From Streptomyces europaeiscabiei (lineage in GTDB: Bacteria > Actinomycetota > Actinomycetes > Streptomycetales > Streptomycetaceae): a stretch of DNA of 64,000 nt. Of the stretch, positions 1 to 8,854 are shown in pieces; the stretch's first letter is position 1, and each line of letters begins with the position of its first letter. The position numbers and the translations under genes were made by a program. The notes beneath the pieces are model-generated. The model was given only the letters and a program-made list of their open reading frames with translations. It was not told where the DNA came from and searched no databases. The stretch is from assembly GCF_001550375.1 (NCBI RefSeq), contig NZ_LRTR01000818.1:1-64000 (forward strand). The letters are read 5' to 3'.

Positions 1-846
1 GGCGAGCAGCGGCGCGCCCGTGGCGCGTCGGCTCGTGGCCGTGACCGCGCGGGGGGGGCGCGGACTTGGCGGTGCCCGGTCCGCGTTCCGGGCTGCGGTC
101 GGCGTCGATCGCCAAGCGCGCGGCGAGTTCGTCCCGGACGCGCATACGTTGCAGGGCGAAGCCGCCCTCTCCGTGCGTGTGGATCAACTCCGCGCAGGGC
201 GGCGGGACTTCGGCCGGGACACCCAGCCAGGAGTACGGGTACCCGTGCGCGTGTACCCGGCGGGTCGGCGTGGGCGGTCGAGGCGTGGAACACGTGGCGG
301 GAGATGTCGCGGAAGCCTCGCCGGACCGCCGCAGCCGACCACCGACTCGCGGGACGGCCCTTCCTGGTTGCCGTCGTGGACGAAGGGCACCACCGGTCGC
401 CCGCCGAGCGGCCCTCGACGCCGAGTGCCCGGTCGCCCGCCGAGCGGCCCTCGACGCCGAGTGCCTCCGTCCGGAACAACAGCGGTGGCCGGTCGGCGAG
501 TTGGAGGGCGACGAGGTCCTGCACGATCTCGGTCCTGGCGTAGATCGTGACCGTACGGCCGCCGGTGAGGACCGGGAGGTCGAGGCGGTGCCGCCCATGA
601 TCGAGGCGCACCTCGATGCCGTGGGGCACCCAGGCCCTCGATCTCCAGGCGTTCGGCGGCGCCGCACTCGCGCGGCGCGTCGACCGTGGCCTGCTCCGGC
701 ATCCCGGCCCGGCGCTGTTCCAGGTACACGCGGTCACCGGCTCTCCGGGACCACGCAGCCACTGTCGCCCGGTGCGGCAGCCGGGCGAGGAGGAGCCCGG
801 CGGGGCCGCCGCCGATGATGCCGACCGTGGTGCGCACGACGCGCAT
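1..846 (-). pseudogene. Decayed 4-hydroxybenzoate 3-monooxygenase-like flavoprotein gene, cut by window edge
   Basis: Reading the minus strand from an ATG at 846, the first 60 or so codons give a Rossmann FAD-binding start (VGIIGGGPAGLLLARL) followed by a PobA-like sequence. The recognisable protein then jumps frame near 630 (PHGIEVRLD, then TVTIYARTEIVQDLVALQLAD), jumps again near 390, and is picked up once more at about 130-240 (YPYSWLGVPAEVPPPCAELIH). These are landmarks of p-hydroxybenzoate hydroxylase in the right order but in different frames, so the gene is dead unless the assembly is wrong. A 36-bp tandem duplication lies inside it. The 3' part lies beyond the window. The family would convert 4-hydroxybenzoate to protocatechuate. 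Confidence 0.75.
393..464. repeat. 36-bp perfect tandem duplication
   Basis: Two adjacent copies (393-428 and 429-464) are identical. The unit is 12 codons, so the duplication alone kept the frame of the relic gene it lies in. It probably arose by slippage in a gene no longer under selection. Confidence 0.9.
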
Positions 847-892
847 CCCGAGGCGGGGGTCCGCCCCGCCCTGTCCGTTCAGCCCTGTCCGT

Positions 893-1927
893 TCAGCTCG
901 TTTCGCGGTGGACGATCCGCGCGCCCAGCACGTCGTGGGTCGTGGGGACGGACGCGGGGTCGCGCACCAGACGGTCGACCAGTTCCGCGAGGTGCCGCCC
1001 GGACGGCAGCTCCAGGTGGACGGTGCTGAGGCGCGGCCGCAGCAGCCTGCCGAGCAGCAGGTCGTCGGCTCCGACCACGGCAGCCTCGCGGGGGATGTCG
1101 ATGCCCTCGTCCTGCAGGGCCCGCACCACCAGCATCGCGTATTCGTCGTTGTACGCGAACACCGCGTCCAGACCGAGGGAGCGCCAGTCGCGGGCGAGCC
1201 GGGCCGCGGCCGCCTCGTCGTAGGCGAGCGGCAGTTCGGTGACCGTGGCCTCCGTCCCCTGCACCGCGCGTCGCACGCCGGCGAGGCGAGGGTGGGAGAA
1301 GACCCCGAAGCCGGGCTCCTCGGGCACGACGACACCGATACGGCGGCGGCCGCGCTCGACCAGGTGCCGGCCGGCGCTGTGGCCGACGCCCGCGTGGTCC
1401 AGGATCAACGCGTGGGCGCCCTCGACGGGTTCGGGGGTGAGGGTGACGACGGCCTTGGCGCCGGAACGCTTGAGGACGGCCACCCCCTGCGGGCCGATGC
1501 CGACACCGGGCACGATCACCGCGACCGGGCGCAGCTCGGCCCAGGCGCGGGCGGCGTCGTCGCCGCGCAGGCCGAAGCCGCCGTGCTGGACGACGGTGTA
1601 GTCGAGACGGCTGAGGGCCCACTGGATCTCGTTGATGAACTGGCTGTAGAGCGGGCCGATGGGCACGTTCGGCGTGGGCATCAGTACCAGGCGGCTGTGG
1701 CCGGCGCGCAAACTGCGGGCCGCCGCGTGGGGAACGTAGCCGAGTTCCTTGGCAGCCTCGTGGACGCGGCGGCGGGTGGGCTCGCTGATGCGGACGGCGC
1801 TGGTGTTGTTCAGGACATAGCTGACCGTCGCGCGTGAGACACCCGCGAGTCGTGCCACATCGGCGCTCGTGGGCACGGATCGCTGCAGGGGCGAGGGCGG
1901 GGCGGGCTCTTTCGGTATCTGCACCAT
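893..1927 (-). CDS. LacI-family transcriptional regulator
   Basis: A 344-residue LacI/GalR repressor. An N-terminal helix-turn-helix at residues 21-41 (ADVARLAGVSRATVSYVLNN) is followed by the hinge and a periplasmic-binding-protein-like effector domain, the usual length for the family. The open frame extends to 2101, but the ATG at 1927 puts the helix-turn-helix at the expected distance from the N-terminus. It follows the hydroxybenzoate hydroxylase relic on the same strand. Upstream, arms cgaaat (2046-2051) and atttcg (2070-2075) form an inverted repeat that could be part of an operator, but this is weak. Its former target may have been lost with the decayed neighbours; the ligand cannot be told from sequence. 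Confidence 0.93.
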   Translation of the reverse strand: MVQIPKEPAPPSPLQRSVPTSADVARLAGVSRATVSYVLNNTSAVRISEPTRRRVHEAAKELGYVPHAAARSLRAGHSRLVLMPTPNVPIGPLYSQFINEIQWALSRLDYTVVQHGGFGLRGDDAARAWAELRPVAVIVPGVGIGPQGVAVLKRSGAKAVVTLTPEPVEGAHALILDHAGVGHSAGRHLVERGRRRIGVVVPEEPGFGVFSHPRLAGVRRAVQGTEATVTELPLAYDEAAAARLARDWRSLGLDAVFAYNDEYAMLVVRALQDEGIDIPREAAVVGADDLLLGRLLRPRLSTVHLELPSGRHLAELVDRLVRDPASVPTTHDVLGARIVHRETS

Positions 1928-2187
1928 GAGGATTGCATCCTTGCAGAAGCGGTGAAGTTCGTTCCGGCCGGGGGAGTACCGACCACGCGGGAGCTCGGGG
2001 TTCGGGCCACCGATCTTTGTGGCAGGGCAGTTTGACGAATGTGTTCGAAATCTGTTCAACCGGTCAACCATTTCGCGCCATCTCAACACAGGTGTGCCCA
2101 TGGCGAGCCCGAACAGATGGTTGGCCTGCTCTCCCCTCCGGCTCGGTGTGCGGGTGACCGGCCTCCGTCCGGGACAGCCGCGGGCTC

Positions 2188-2480
2188 GTGACGCGGCGGC
2201 GCACCGGGGTTCCGCTGGTGGCGGGAGCCGATCCGCAGCTCAGGGTCGGCGCACGGTGGGCGGTCGCGTGCCTGGCCAAGGACGCGCGCCTGACTCGCGC
2301 GCGGCGTTCGTGGGACATTGCTCCCCTGGTCCGGCGACGGCCGCCGGAGTGGGCACCGGTGGTAGCGACGCCCGAAAGCTATGGCGTGAACTGTGTGTTC
2401 GATGCGGGGGCGAACACCGGTCGGTACGCCCGCCGACGTGCCGCTCCCGGCTTCCCGTGGGCCACCCGCCCGATGGCGGG
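2188..2480 (+). pseudogene. Possible remnant of an FkbM-type SAM methyltransferase
   Basis: One forward frame contains a stretch at about 2370-2450 resembling the first Rossmann strand and SAM-binding loop of FkbM-family methyltransferases (YGVNCVFDAGANTGRYARR), preceded by residues that could be the family's N-terminal helix region. After about 2450 the similarity stops and no downstream methyltransferase motifs were found in any frame. It reads as a 5' fragment of a lost gene. The match is a single motif, so the identification is tentative; it could be a chance open frame in GC-rich DNA. Confidence 0.35.
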
Positions 2481-2600
2481 CATCCACCGCAGTACGACGG
2501 CGTCCGCGCGCTTGCCGTCGCGCTCATCATCGCGGTACGAAGCGTTGGCACGCGTCTCGCGGTAGGCACCGTGGGCGCCGGTACCCGCACGAGGAGAACC

Positions 2601-3949
2601 ATGACCATGGTCCCGCCCCCCCCGGAGGCGAGTCAGGAAACCGTGAACGCGTTCCGGCGGGTGCGGGCCGAGGCGGCGCTGATGGAGGCCGACGCGGCGG
2701 ACCAGGAACTGGCGGAGGGCGGGCGGCGGCCACTGCTCGGCGTGCCGGTGGCCGTGAAGGACGACATGGACGTGGCGGGCGAACCGACCGCGTTCGGTTG
2801 CCGGGGGGAGTTCCCGTCGCTGCCCGAGGACGGCGAGGCCGTACGGCGGCTGCGCGCGGCCGGGGCGATCGTCGTCGGCAAGACCAACACGTGCGAGCTG
2901 GGACAGTGGCCGTTCACGGAGGGGCCGGCCTTCGGGGCCACCCGGAATCCCTGGCACCCGGACCCACACCCCCGGCGGTTCCTCGGGTGGTTCGGCGGCA
3001 GCCGTGGCCGCCGGGCTCGTGCCGGCCGCCCTGGGCTCGGACGGCGCCGGGTCGGTGCGCATCCCCGCCGCCTGGACGCACCTCATCGGCGTCAAGCCAC
3101 AGCGCGGCCGCATCTCGACCTGACCGCACGCGGAGTCCTTCCAGGGCATCACCGTCAACGGCACCCTCGCCCGCACGGTCGCCGACGCCGCCCGCCTCCT
3201 GGACGCGGCCTGCGGAAACCACGAGGGCGACCTGCACCGGCCGACCCCCGTCAACGCCTCCGAGGCCGTCGGAAGAGAGCCGGGGCGGCTCAGAATCGCC
3301 CTGTCCCTGAAACCGCCGTTCACCGCGTTGCCCGCGCGGCTCGACCCCCGCGTACAGGTGCGGGTGCGGGCCCTGGCGGAGCGGCTCGCCGCGCTCGGGC
3401 ACGTGGTGGAGGAGGCGGAGCCCCGGTACGGGCAGATCGGGCTGACCTTCATCCCCCGCGCCACCGCCGGCATCGCCGAACGCGTCGGCGCCATCAGCGA
3501 GCAGGGCCTCCTCGACCGGCGCACCCTCGACGCCGCCCGCCTCGGCCGGCTGCTCGGCGGGGCTCCCCTGCGGCTGGCCCGCCGCGCGGAGGTCACGCTT
3601 GCACCGGCGGATCGGCGCGCTCTTCGACTCGTACGACGTGCTGCTGGCGCCGACGACCGCCGCTCCCCCGCCACGCATCGGCTCCATGCTGAACCTCGGC
3701 GGGCTCGGCACCGACCGCGCGGTGATCGCGGCCTGTCCGTTCGCGTGGCCGTGGAACGTACTGGGCTGGCCCGGCGTGAACGTACCGGCGGGGTTCGTGG
3801 GCGACGGGCTGCCGGTGGGCGCGCAGTTGCTCGGCCCGGCGAACAGCGAGCCTCTGCTGTTGTCGCTGGCCGCGCAGTTGGAGGCGGACCAGCGCTGGCA
3901 CGAGCAGTGGCCGCCGCAGCGGAGCGCCGCGGACTCACCGGCGATGTGA
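2601..3949 (+). pseudogene. Broken amidase-signature gene (two frameshifts, one stop)
   Basis: From an ATG at 2601 with a GAGGAG ribosome site, the frame encodes amidase-signature sequence including the catalytic lysine region (PVAVKDD). It loses the family at about 2968; the glycine-serine box ([14 protein letters not shown]) continues in the next frame. That frame has a TGA at 3121-3123, runs on, and shifts again near 3598 into the C-terminal part ending at 3949 (YDVLLAPTTAAPPP, WNVLGWPGVNVPAGF). Catalytic elements of the Ser-cisSer-Lys triad are all present but spread over three frames. The usual 50-60 residues before the first conserved helix are also missing, so the gene is N-terminally truncated as well. 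Family members hydrolyse amide bonds. Confidence 0.85.
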
Positions 3950-4063
3950 GCCGGTCGGGCCGTGCGGTGGGTGCGTCGCGTACCGTCGCCGCGGCACGAG
4001 CGGACTCGCCGCCCGCCGTGTGAGCGGGTTCGGCGCCCGCGATGTGACCCGTACGCTGTGACC

Positions 4064-4282
4064 ATGGACGAAGCGTCGATGGTCGGGCTGATGGGACGGG
4101 TGACCGGTGCGGTCGGTCCCGGGCTCGTCGGCGAGGTGATCGTCCGGGTGCGGGGCGGCGCCGAGCACTTTCTCGCGTACCCCGCCTCCGCGAAGGACCG
4201 GATCGCGCCGGGAACGCTCGTGATGGTGATGGAGTATCTGCCGCCGCGCACGGTGTACGTGTCGGCGGCGTACGACAGTTGA
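4064..4282 (+). CDS. Small NfeD-like OB-fold protein
   Basis: A 72-residue protein of beta-strand character (VTGAVGPGLVGEVIVRVRGGAEHFLAYPA ends before a conserved proline and valine-rich tail). Its size and pattern fit the soluble C-terminal OB domain of NfeD proteins, which act with flotillins in membrane microdomains. It lies 159 bp upstream of a flotillin gene on the same strand, the classic NfeD-flotillin pairing. It has no membrane segment, unlike full-length NfeD. An in-frame GTG at 4058 is an alternative start. The NfeD assignment rests largely on context. Confidence 0.7.
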   Translation: MDEASMVGLMGRVTGAVGPGLVGEVIVRVRGGAEHFLAYPASAKDRIAPGTLVMVMEYLPPRTVYVSAAYDS

Positions 4283-4441
4283 CGGTCCGCGGGGTCCCCG
4301 GGGCGCGCTGTGTCGGCCTTGTGGCACCGGTTCGCATCAGGACTGCAACAACGGTCTCCCGGTACCTGTACCACCACTGAACCACGCGGGACACTCCCGA
4401 CGTTCGGTGCCGTAAGGGCACCTGGCTGAGGGGGTGTGCCG

Positions 4442-5860
4442 ATGTTCGTCGGCATGATCGTGGGGGCGGCCCTGGGCGCCGTCCTGGTAGTGGTCGGTCT
4501 GTTCAAACTCATGTGGCGAGTCGCCGAACCCAACGAGGCGCTCATCATCTCCGGCTCCAAGACCAAGATGGAGGGCCTGGAGGAGGGCATGAACTTCCGT
4601 ATCGTCACGGGGCGCGGCACACTCGTGCTGCCCGGTGTGCAGGCGGTGCGCAAGCTCTCGCTCGACCTCAACCAGACCGAGCTCTCCGTGGACTGCGTGA
4701 CCCATCAGGGCATTCCGCTGAAGATCCGTGGTGTCGTCATCTTCAAGGTGGGCGACGACTTCGTGTCCATCGCGAACGCGGCCCGCCGTTTCCTCGACCA
4801 GCAGAAGCGGGTCTCGGAGCGGGTGCACAACGTGTTCGCCGGTCATCTCCGGTCCATCGTGGGCGGGTTGACGGTCGAGGACATGATCCGCGACCGCGAC
4901 AAGCTGACCGGTCAGACACGGGCGGCGTGCGGTACGGAGATGGAGAAGCTGGGTCTGATCGTCGACTCCCTGCAGATCCACGAGATCGAGGACCCGACCG
5001 GCTACATCAAGAACCTGGCCATGCCGCACGCGGCGGCCGTCCAGCGGGACGCCCGTATCGCGCAGGCCGAGGCCAACCGGCTCGCCACCGAGGCCGAGCA
5101 GATGGCCGCGGCGCGGATGGCGGAGGCCACCCGGGACAGCGAGATCCTCCAGGCCGGCTACCAGGCAGAGCGGGACAACGCCGCGGCGAAGGCCAAACAG
5201 GCCGGGCCGCTCGCCGAGGCGGCCGCCAAGCAGGAGGTCGTCGTCCAGGAGACCCGGGTCGCGGAGTTGGTGGCGGCCCGGCGCGAGCAGCAGCTCCAGA
5301 CGGACGTCCGCAAACCCGCGGACGCCAAGGCCTACGAGAAGCGCACCCTCGCCGACGCCGAGCGCGACGCCCGTATCTCCGCCGCGCAGGCCAAGGCCAA
5401 GGAGACCGAACTCGCTGCCGCCGCCGAGGCGACCGCGACCCAGATCTCCGGTGAGGCCGAGGCCGCCGCCCGGAAGGCCAAGGGGCTCGCCGCCGCCGAG
5501 GCCGCGCGCGCGAAGGGGCTCGCGGAGGCCGAGGGCATCAAGGCGCGGGCCGCCGCGCTGGCCGAGAACCAGGAGGCGGTGATCGCGCAGCAACTGGCCG
5601 AGCAGTGGCCGGAGATCGTGCAGGCCGGCGCGTCCGCGTTCGGCAACGTCGACAACATGGTGCTGCTCAACGGGGCCGACGGGATGGCGGACATGTTCGC
5701 CAAGGCGCTCACGATGGGTGGGACGGGGCTGGGGCTGGCTCGGCAGTTGTTGTCCTCGATGAACCACAACGGAGTGCCTGCCGGCGGCTCGGCCGGAGTC
5801 AATGGGGTGCCTGTGGAGAAGGTGGCCGTGGAGAAGGTGCAGGTCGACAGGGAGTCGTAG
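4442..5860 (+). CDS. Flotillin-like SPFH/band 7 protein
   Basis: 472 residues: one N-terminal membrane segment (about residues 1-22), an SPFH/prohibitin domain to about residue 180, then a long alanine- and glutamate-rich coiled coil (about 190-400) with repeated AEAEA-type heptads, and a C-terminal region with the conserved GADGM. This is the flotillin (FloT/YuaG) architecture; such proteins scaffold ordered membrane patches. ATG 4442 was chosen because a GAGGGG ribosome site lies about 8 bp upstream, whereas GTG 4436 would be too close. The upstream NfeD-like gene supports the call. Confidence 0.92.
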   Translation: MFVGMIVGAALGAVLVVVGLFKLMWRVAEPNEALIISGSKTKMEGLEEGMNFRIVTGRGTLVLPGVQAVRKLSLDLNQTELSVDCVTHQGIPLKIRGVVIFKVGDDFVSIANAARRFLDQQKRVSERVHNVFAGHLRSIVGGLTVEDMIRDRDKLTGQTRAACGTEMEKLGLIVDSLQIHEIEDPTGYIKNLAMPHAAAVQRDARIAQAEANRLATEAEQMAAARMAEATRDSEILQAGYQAERDNAAAKAKQAGPLAEAAAKQEVVVQETRVAELVAARREQQLQTDVRKPADAKAYEKRTLADAERDARISAAQAKAKETELAAAAEATATQISGEAEAAARKAKGLAAAEAARAKGLAEAEGIKARAAALAENQEAVIAQQLAEQWPEIVQAGASAFGNVDNMVLLNGADGMADMFAKALTMGGTGLGLARQLLSSMNHNGVPAGGSAGVNGVPVEKVAVEKVQVDRES

Positions 5861-5900
5861 CACCGCAGTCCCGACTGTGAGTCGTCGGCTGCGGGTCGCT

Positions 5901-5946
5901 TGTGGCTTGTCGCGCGGTTCCCCGCGCCCCTGAAGGGGCGCGGGTT
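5901..5946. repeat. Dispersed 'ttccccgcgcccc' palindromic repeat, copy a
   Basis: Contains the core gcgcggttccccgcgcccc followed by a short hairpin (cccctgaagggg). It sits just before the PemK/MazF-like gene, so that gene's promoter or ribosome site must lie in or beside it. The same core recurs at least six more times in the window. Confidence 0.8.
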
Positions 5947-5951
5947 AGCGT

Positions 5952-6404
5952 GTGGCTGTGACTTCCTTCGCTGATCAAGAAGTGCCCGGACGCCACGGGC
6001 CCACGGCCACCACCGAGGCCGATCCCCGTGATGTCGGACGGGTGCGTACCGAGTACTCGCCCGCGCACGACGGGGATCCCGATCCCGGGGAGATCGTCTG
6101 GACGTGGGTGCCGTTCGAGGAGAACGACGGGCGGGGGAAGGATCGGCCCGTGCTCGTGGTCGCCCGGGAGGCCGCAGGGACGTTGCTCGCCGTGCAGTTG
6201 TCCAGCAAGCGGCATGACGGGGACCGGGAGTGGGTGCCGATCGGGAGTGGGCCGTGGGATCGGTCCGGTCGGGATTCCTGGGTGGATGTGGACCGGGTGC
6301 TGCGGCTGCACGAGGCGGGGATGCGGCGGGAGGCGTGCGCGTTGGACCGGATGCGGTTCAACGCCGTCGTGCACCGGTTGCGGGAACGGTACGAGTGGCG
6401 TTAG
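5952..6404 (+). CDS. PemK/MazF-like toxin-family protein
   Basis: 150 residues. The part from about residue 44 onward has the PemK/MazF beta-barrel pattern: GEIVWTWVPFEE, then KDRPVLVVAR and VQLSSK, then a WVDVDRVLRL segment near the end. Family members with this fold are ribosome-independent mRNA endoribonucleases, but chromosomal actinobacterial members of this length often stand alone. No antitoxin-like reading frame lies immediately upstream; the DNA there is a dispersed repeat. The 40-residue N-terminal extension is unusual, and GTG 5952 lacks a clear ribosome site, so the start is uncertain. The 3' end overlaps the convergent PARG gene by 4 bp. Confidence 0.75.
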   Translation: MAVTSFADQEVPGRHGPTATTEADPRDVGRVRTEYSPAHDGDPDPGEIVWTWVPFEENDGRGKDRPVLVVAREAAGTLLAVQLSSKRHDGDREWVPIGSGPWDRSGRDSWVDVDRVLRLHEAGMRREACALDRMRFNAVVHRLRERYEWR

Positions 6405-7276
6405 CCCGTGGGCCTGCTGCGGGTCGTCCGTGGCTGATCGGGGGCGCGGGGAACCGCGGTTGTTGCGAACTCTCGCTCGAAGGCGCTCCGGATCGCCGTG
6501 CCCTTCGTGCGGTCCAGGATTCCGAACACCACGTGCTCGAAGAATCCCTCGAATCGTCCACCGGCCGTGAGCAACGCGCGGAAGGCGGCCGCCACCTGGG
6601 TCGGGTCGTTGCCGAACACCCCGCAGCCCCAGGCGCCCAGGACCAGTCGGCGGTAGCCGTTCGCCGCGGCCGTCTCCAGGACGCGTTCCGCACGTACGGC
6701 CAGCGCTCCGGGCAGCTCGGCTGCGCGCTCCGGTGTCGTACGCCGGACGACCGAGGCGTTCGGGGCCGCGGAGGTCAGGAAGCCGGTGGTGTACGGGGTG
6801 TCGAGGAGGGCACCGCGGTCGTCCCGGAAGACGGGCACGGCGGGTGAGTGGATGACACGGTCCGTGTAGAACGGGTCGCGGTGGGTGCGGTGGTGGTCGT
6901 AGAAGGCGGGTGCCTCGCGGACGCAGGTGTAGAGCGCGGAGGCCCGGCAGAGGGCTTCCTCCTGGGCCTGGGCGCCGTTCAGGTAGCCGCCGCCGGGGTT
7001 TCGGGCGGAGGAGAAGTTGAGGACGGCCACGGGGGCTTCGGTGGCCGTCAGGCGGTGGGCGGCCTCCAGGCTGCTCTCACCGGTGACCTCGATGACCGCC
7101 TTCACCGCACCGGCCTGCGGGGTTTCCACCGGGTCCGGGCCGTACAGACGGGTGCCGGCCCGGGCGGCCGCCACTTCGGCCGCGATGGACACCTCGTGGC
7201 CGGTGGGCGCGCGATAGCGCCCGGCCTCGACGATCCTCTCGGTCTCGCGTGCGATTGCGCGTAGGCGTGCGCTCAT
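6401..7276 (-). CDS. Bacterial PARG-type (TIGR02452) protein
   Basis: 291 residues with a macrodomain-like core. The signature of bacterial poly(ADP-ribose) glycohydrolases, GGG-X7-QEE, is present at residues 95-107 (GGG 95-97, QEE 105-107), preceded by NFSSARNP. The family removes ADP-ribose chains from proteins; the QEE glutamates are catalytic. Later conserved patches (LVLGAWGCGVFGNDP) are also intact. The last 15-20 codons run through a dispersed palindromic repeat, so the C-terminal tail is not conserved family sequence. It is convergent with the PemK/MazF-like gene. Confidence 0.88.
   Translation of the reverse strand: MSARLRAIARETERIVEAGRYRAPTGHEVSIAAEVAAARAGTRLYGPDPVETPQAGAVKAVIEVTGESSLEAAHRLTATEAPVAVLNFSSARNPGGGYLNGAQAQEEALCRASALYTCVREAPAFYDHHRTHRDPFYTDRVIHSPAVPVFRDDRGALLDTPYTTGFLTSAAPNASVVRRTTPERAAELPGALAVRAERVLETAAANGYRRLVLGAWGCGVFGNDPTQVAAAFRALLTAGGRFEGFFEHVVFGILDRTKGTAIRSAFEREFATTAVPRAPDQPRTTRSRPTG
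6431..6458. repeat. Dispersed palindromic repeat, copy b (inside the PARG 3' end)
   Basis: Reverse-oriented copy of the repeat core (gggcgcggggaaccgcg). It lies within the coding region of the PARG-type gene, near its stop, so the repeat supplies part of that protein's C-terminus. Confidence 0.75.
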
Positions 7277-7325
7277 GGCGCCACCCCCGTGCGCACCGCC
7301 GGCGCAGCGTTCTCCCCCGTCGTGC

Positions 7326-7454
7326 TCATGGGCGCATCCTGGGCGATGCTGGTGAGTGACCGCAACGGAGTTTCCTCGTGTGAATGGTTCGTACGGGAGC
7401 GGGAAGGCGTGCCTGAAGTTCCCGGAAACGGAGATCGTCGATCCGCATTGCCAT
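7326..7454 (-). CDS. Possible 42-residue small protein of unknown function
   Basis: A short frame starting at ATG 7454 (MAMRIDDLRFRELQARLPAP...) with an AAGGGGG ribosome-site-like sequence about 7 bp upstream. It lies between the PARG gene and egtA, pointing away from egtA. It is highly basic at its end and matches no family I recognise. It may be a regulatory leader or a chance frame; the main support is the well-placed Shine-Dalgarno sequence. Confidence 0.3.
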   Translation of the reverse strand: MAMRIDDLRFRELQARLPAPVRTIHTRKLRCGHSPASPRMRP

Positions 7455-7579
7455 GATGTGCCCCCTTGTGCGAGAGCGGCGTGAGGGTTTTGGGTGGGAC
7501 GAGCACCGCCGGTCCGACCCCATACGGGAACGGACCGGCGGCTTGGCCGACGAGATTGGCATCTCAGGAGGATCCCGAC

Positions 7580-8854
7580 ATGTCAGATGCGCTGAGTGGC
7601 TGTACGGAGCAACGCTCCGTGGTCACCGAGGCGGAGGTGGAGGCCCTGGTACGGGGCATCTGCTTCAAGACCGGTCCACCCCGCACCCTCGGTGTCGAAC
7701 TGGAATGGCACGTCCACGAGCTGCGTGACCCGCGGCTCCCGGCAACACCCGCACGACTCGAAGCGGCCTACGCCGCACTGCGGACCCTGACCCTGAACTC
7801 ACCCCTGACCGTCGAGCCCGGCGGCCAGCTGGAGCTCAGCTCGGCGCCGGCCGCCTCCCTGATGGAGTGCGTCGGGTCCGTCTCGGCCGACCTCACCGCC
7901 GTACGCGCCACACTGCGCGAGGCGGGTCTCGGCATCAGCGGCTTCGGCCACGAACCCTGGAACCCCCCGACCCGCTATCGGCACGAGCCCCGGTACGACG
8001 CGATGGAGATCTATCTCGACCGCTTCGGACCCGAGGGGCGGGCCATGATGTGCTCCTCCGCCTCGGTGCAGGTGTGTCTCGACGCCGGGTACGAGGAGCC
8101 GGGCACCCTCGGCCACCGGCGGCGCTGGTGGCTGGCGCACCAGCTCGGCGCGGTGCTGGTGGCCGCGTTCGCGCACTCGCCGCTGGCACGCGGCCGGGTC
8201 ACCGGCTGGCGTTCGACCAGGCAGGCGCTGTGGGCGGGGATGGACCCGGCGCGCACCAACGCCCCGGCGCTGGACGGCGACCCGCGCGCGGCGTGGGCGC
8301 GGCTGGTGCTGGACGCGCCCGTGATGTGCGTACGGGCGGACGAGGGTCCCTGGGGTGTGCCCGGAGCGATGACGTTCCGGGAGTGGACGAGATCCGACAC
8401 CCCGCCGAGCCGCGCCGACCTCGACTATCACCTGACGACGCTGTTCCCGCCGGTGCGCCCGCGCGGCCACCTGGAGCTCCGCATGATCGACGCGCAGCCC
8501 GGCGAGGACGGCTGGATCGTGCCGCTCGCGGTGACGACGGCGCTGTTCGAGGACCCGGAGGCCGCCGAGATCGCGTACCGGACGGTCAAGCCCCTCGCGG
8601 AGCGGGCGGGTTCGCAGCCGCCACCGCGCAATCCGCTGTGGGACGCGGCCACGCGTGACGGCCTGACCGATCCCGAACTGCGGGAAGCGGCGGCCGTCTG
8701 CTTCGCCGCGGCGGCCGAGGCACTGCCCCGGCTCGGCGCGAGTTCCGAGGTGCAGGACGCGGTCGCGGCGTACACCGACCGCTATGTGGCCCGGGGCCGC
8801 TGCCCCGCCGACGACGTGCTCGACCTGTTCCACGGGAAGGACATCCCCGCATGA
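7580..8854 (+). CDS. egtA: EgtA, glutamate-cysteine ligase for ergothioneine
   Basis: 424 residues of the GCS2-type glutamate-cysteine ligase family; it makes gamma-glutamylcysteine, the sulfur donor for ergothioneine. Family landmarks include the substrate-binding start (LGVELEWHVHE), the conserved SSASVQVCLD strand and the HLELRMIDAQPG segment near the C-terminus. The start at ATG 7580 is fixed by an AGGAGG ribosome site at 7566-7571. The stop overlaps the egtB start by 4 bp (ATGA). It is the first gene of an egtABCD operon, so the assignment as EgtA rather than another ligase is secure. Confidence 0.96.
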   Translation: MSDALSGCTEQRSVVTEAEVEALVRGICFKTGPPRTLGVELEWHVHELRDPRLPATPARLEAAYAALRTLTLNSPLTVEPGGQLELSSAPAASLMECVGSVSADLTAVRATLREAGLGISGFGHEPWNPPTRYRHEPRYDAMEIYLDRFGPEGRAMMCSSASVQVCLDAGYEEPGTLGHRRRWWLAHQLGAVLVAAFAHSPLARGRVTGWRSTRQALWAGMDPARTNAPALDGDPRAAWARLVLDAPVMCVRADEGPWGVPGAMTFREWTRSDTPPSRADLDYHLTTLFPPVRPRGHLELRMIDAQPGEDGWIVPLAVTTALFEDPEAAEIAYRTVKPLAERAGSQPPPRNPLWDAATRDGLTDPELREAAAVCFAAAAEALPRLGASSEVQDAVAAYTDRYVARGRCPADDVLDLFHGKDIPA

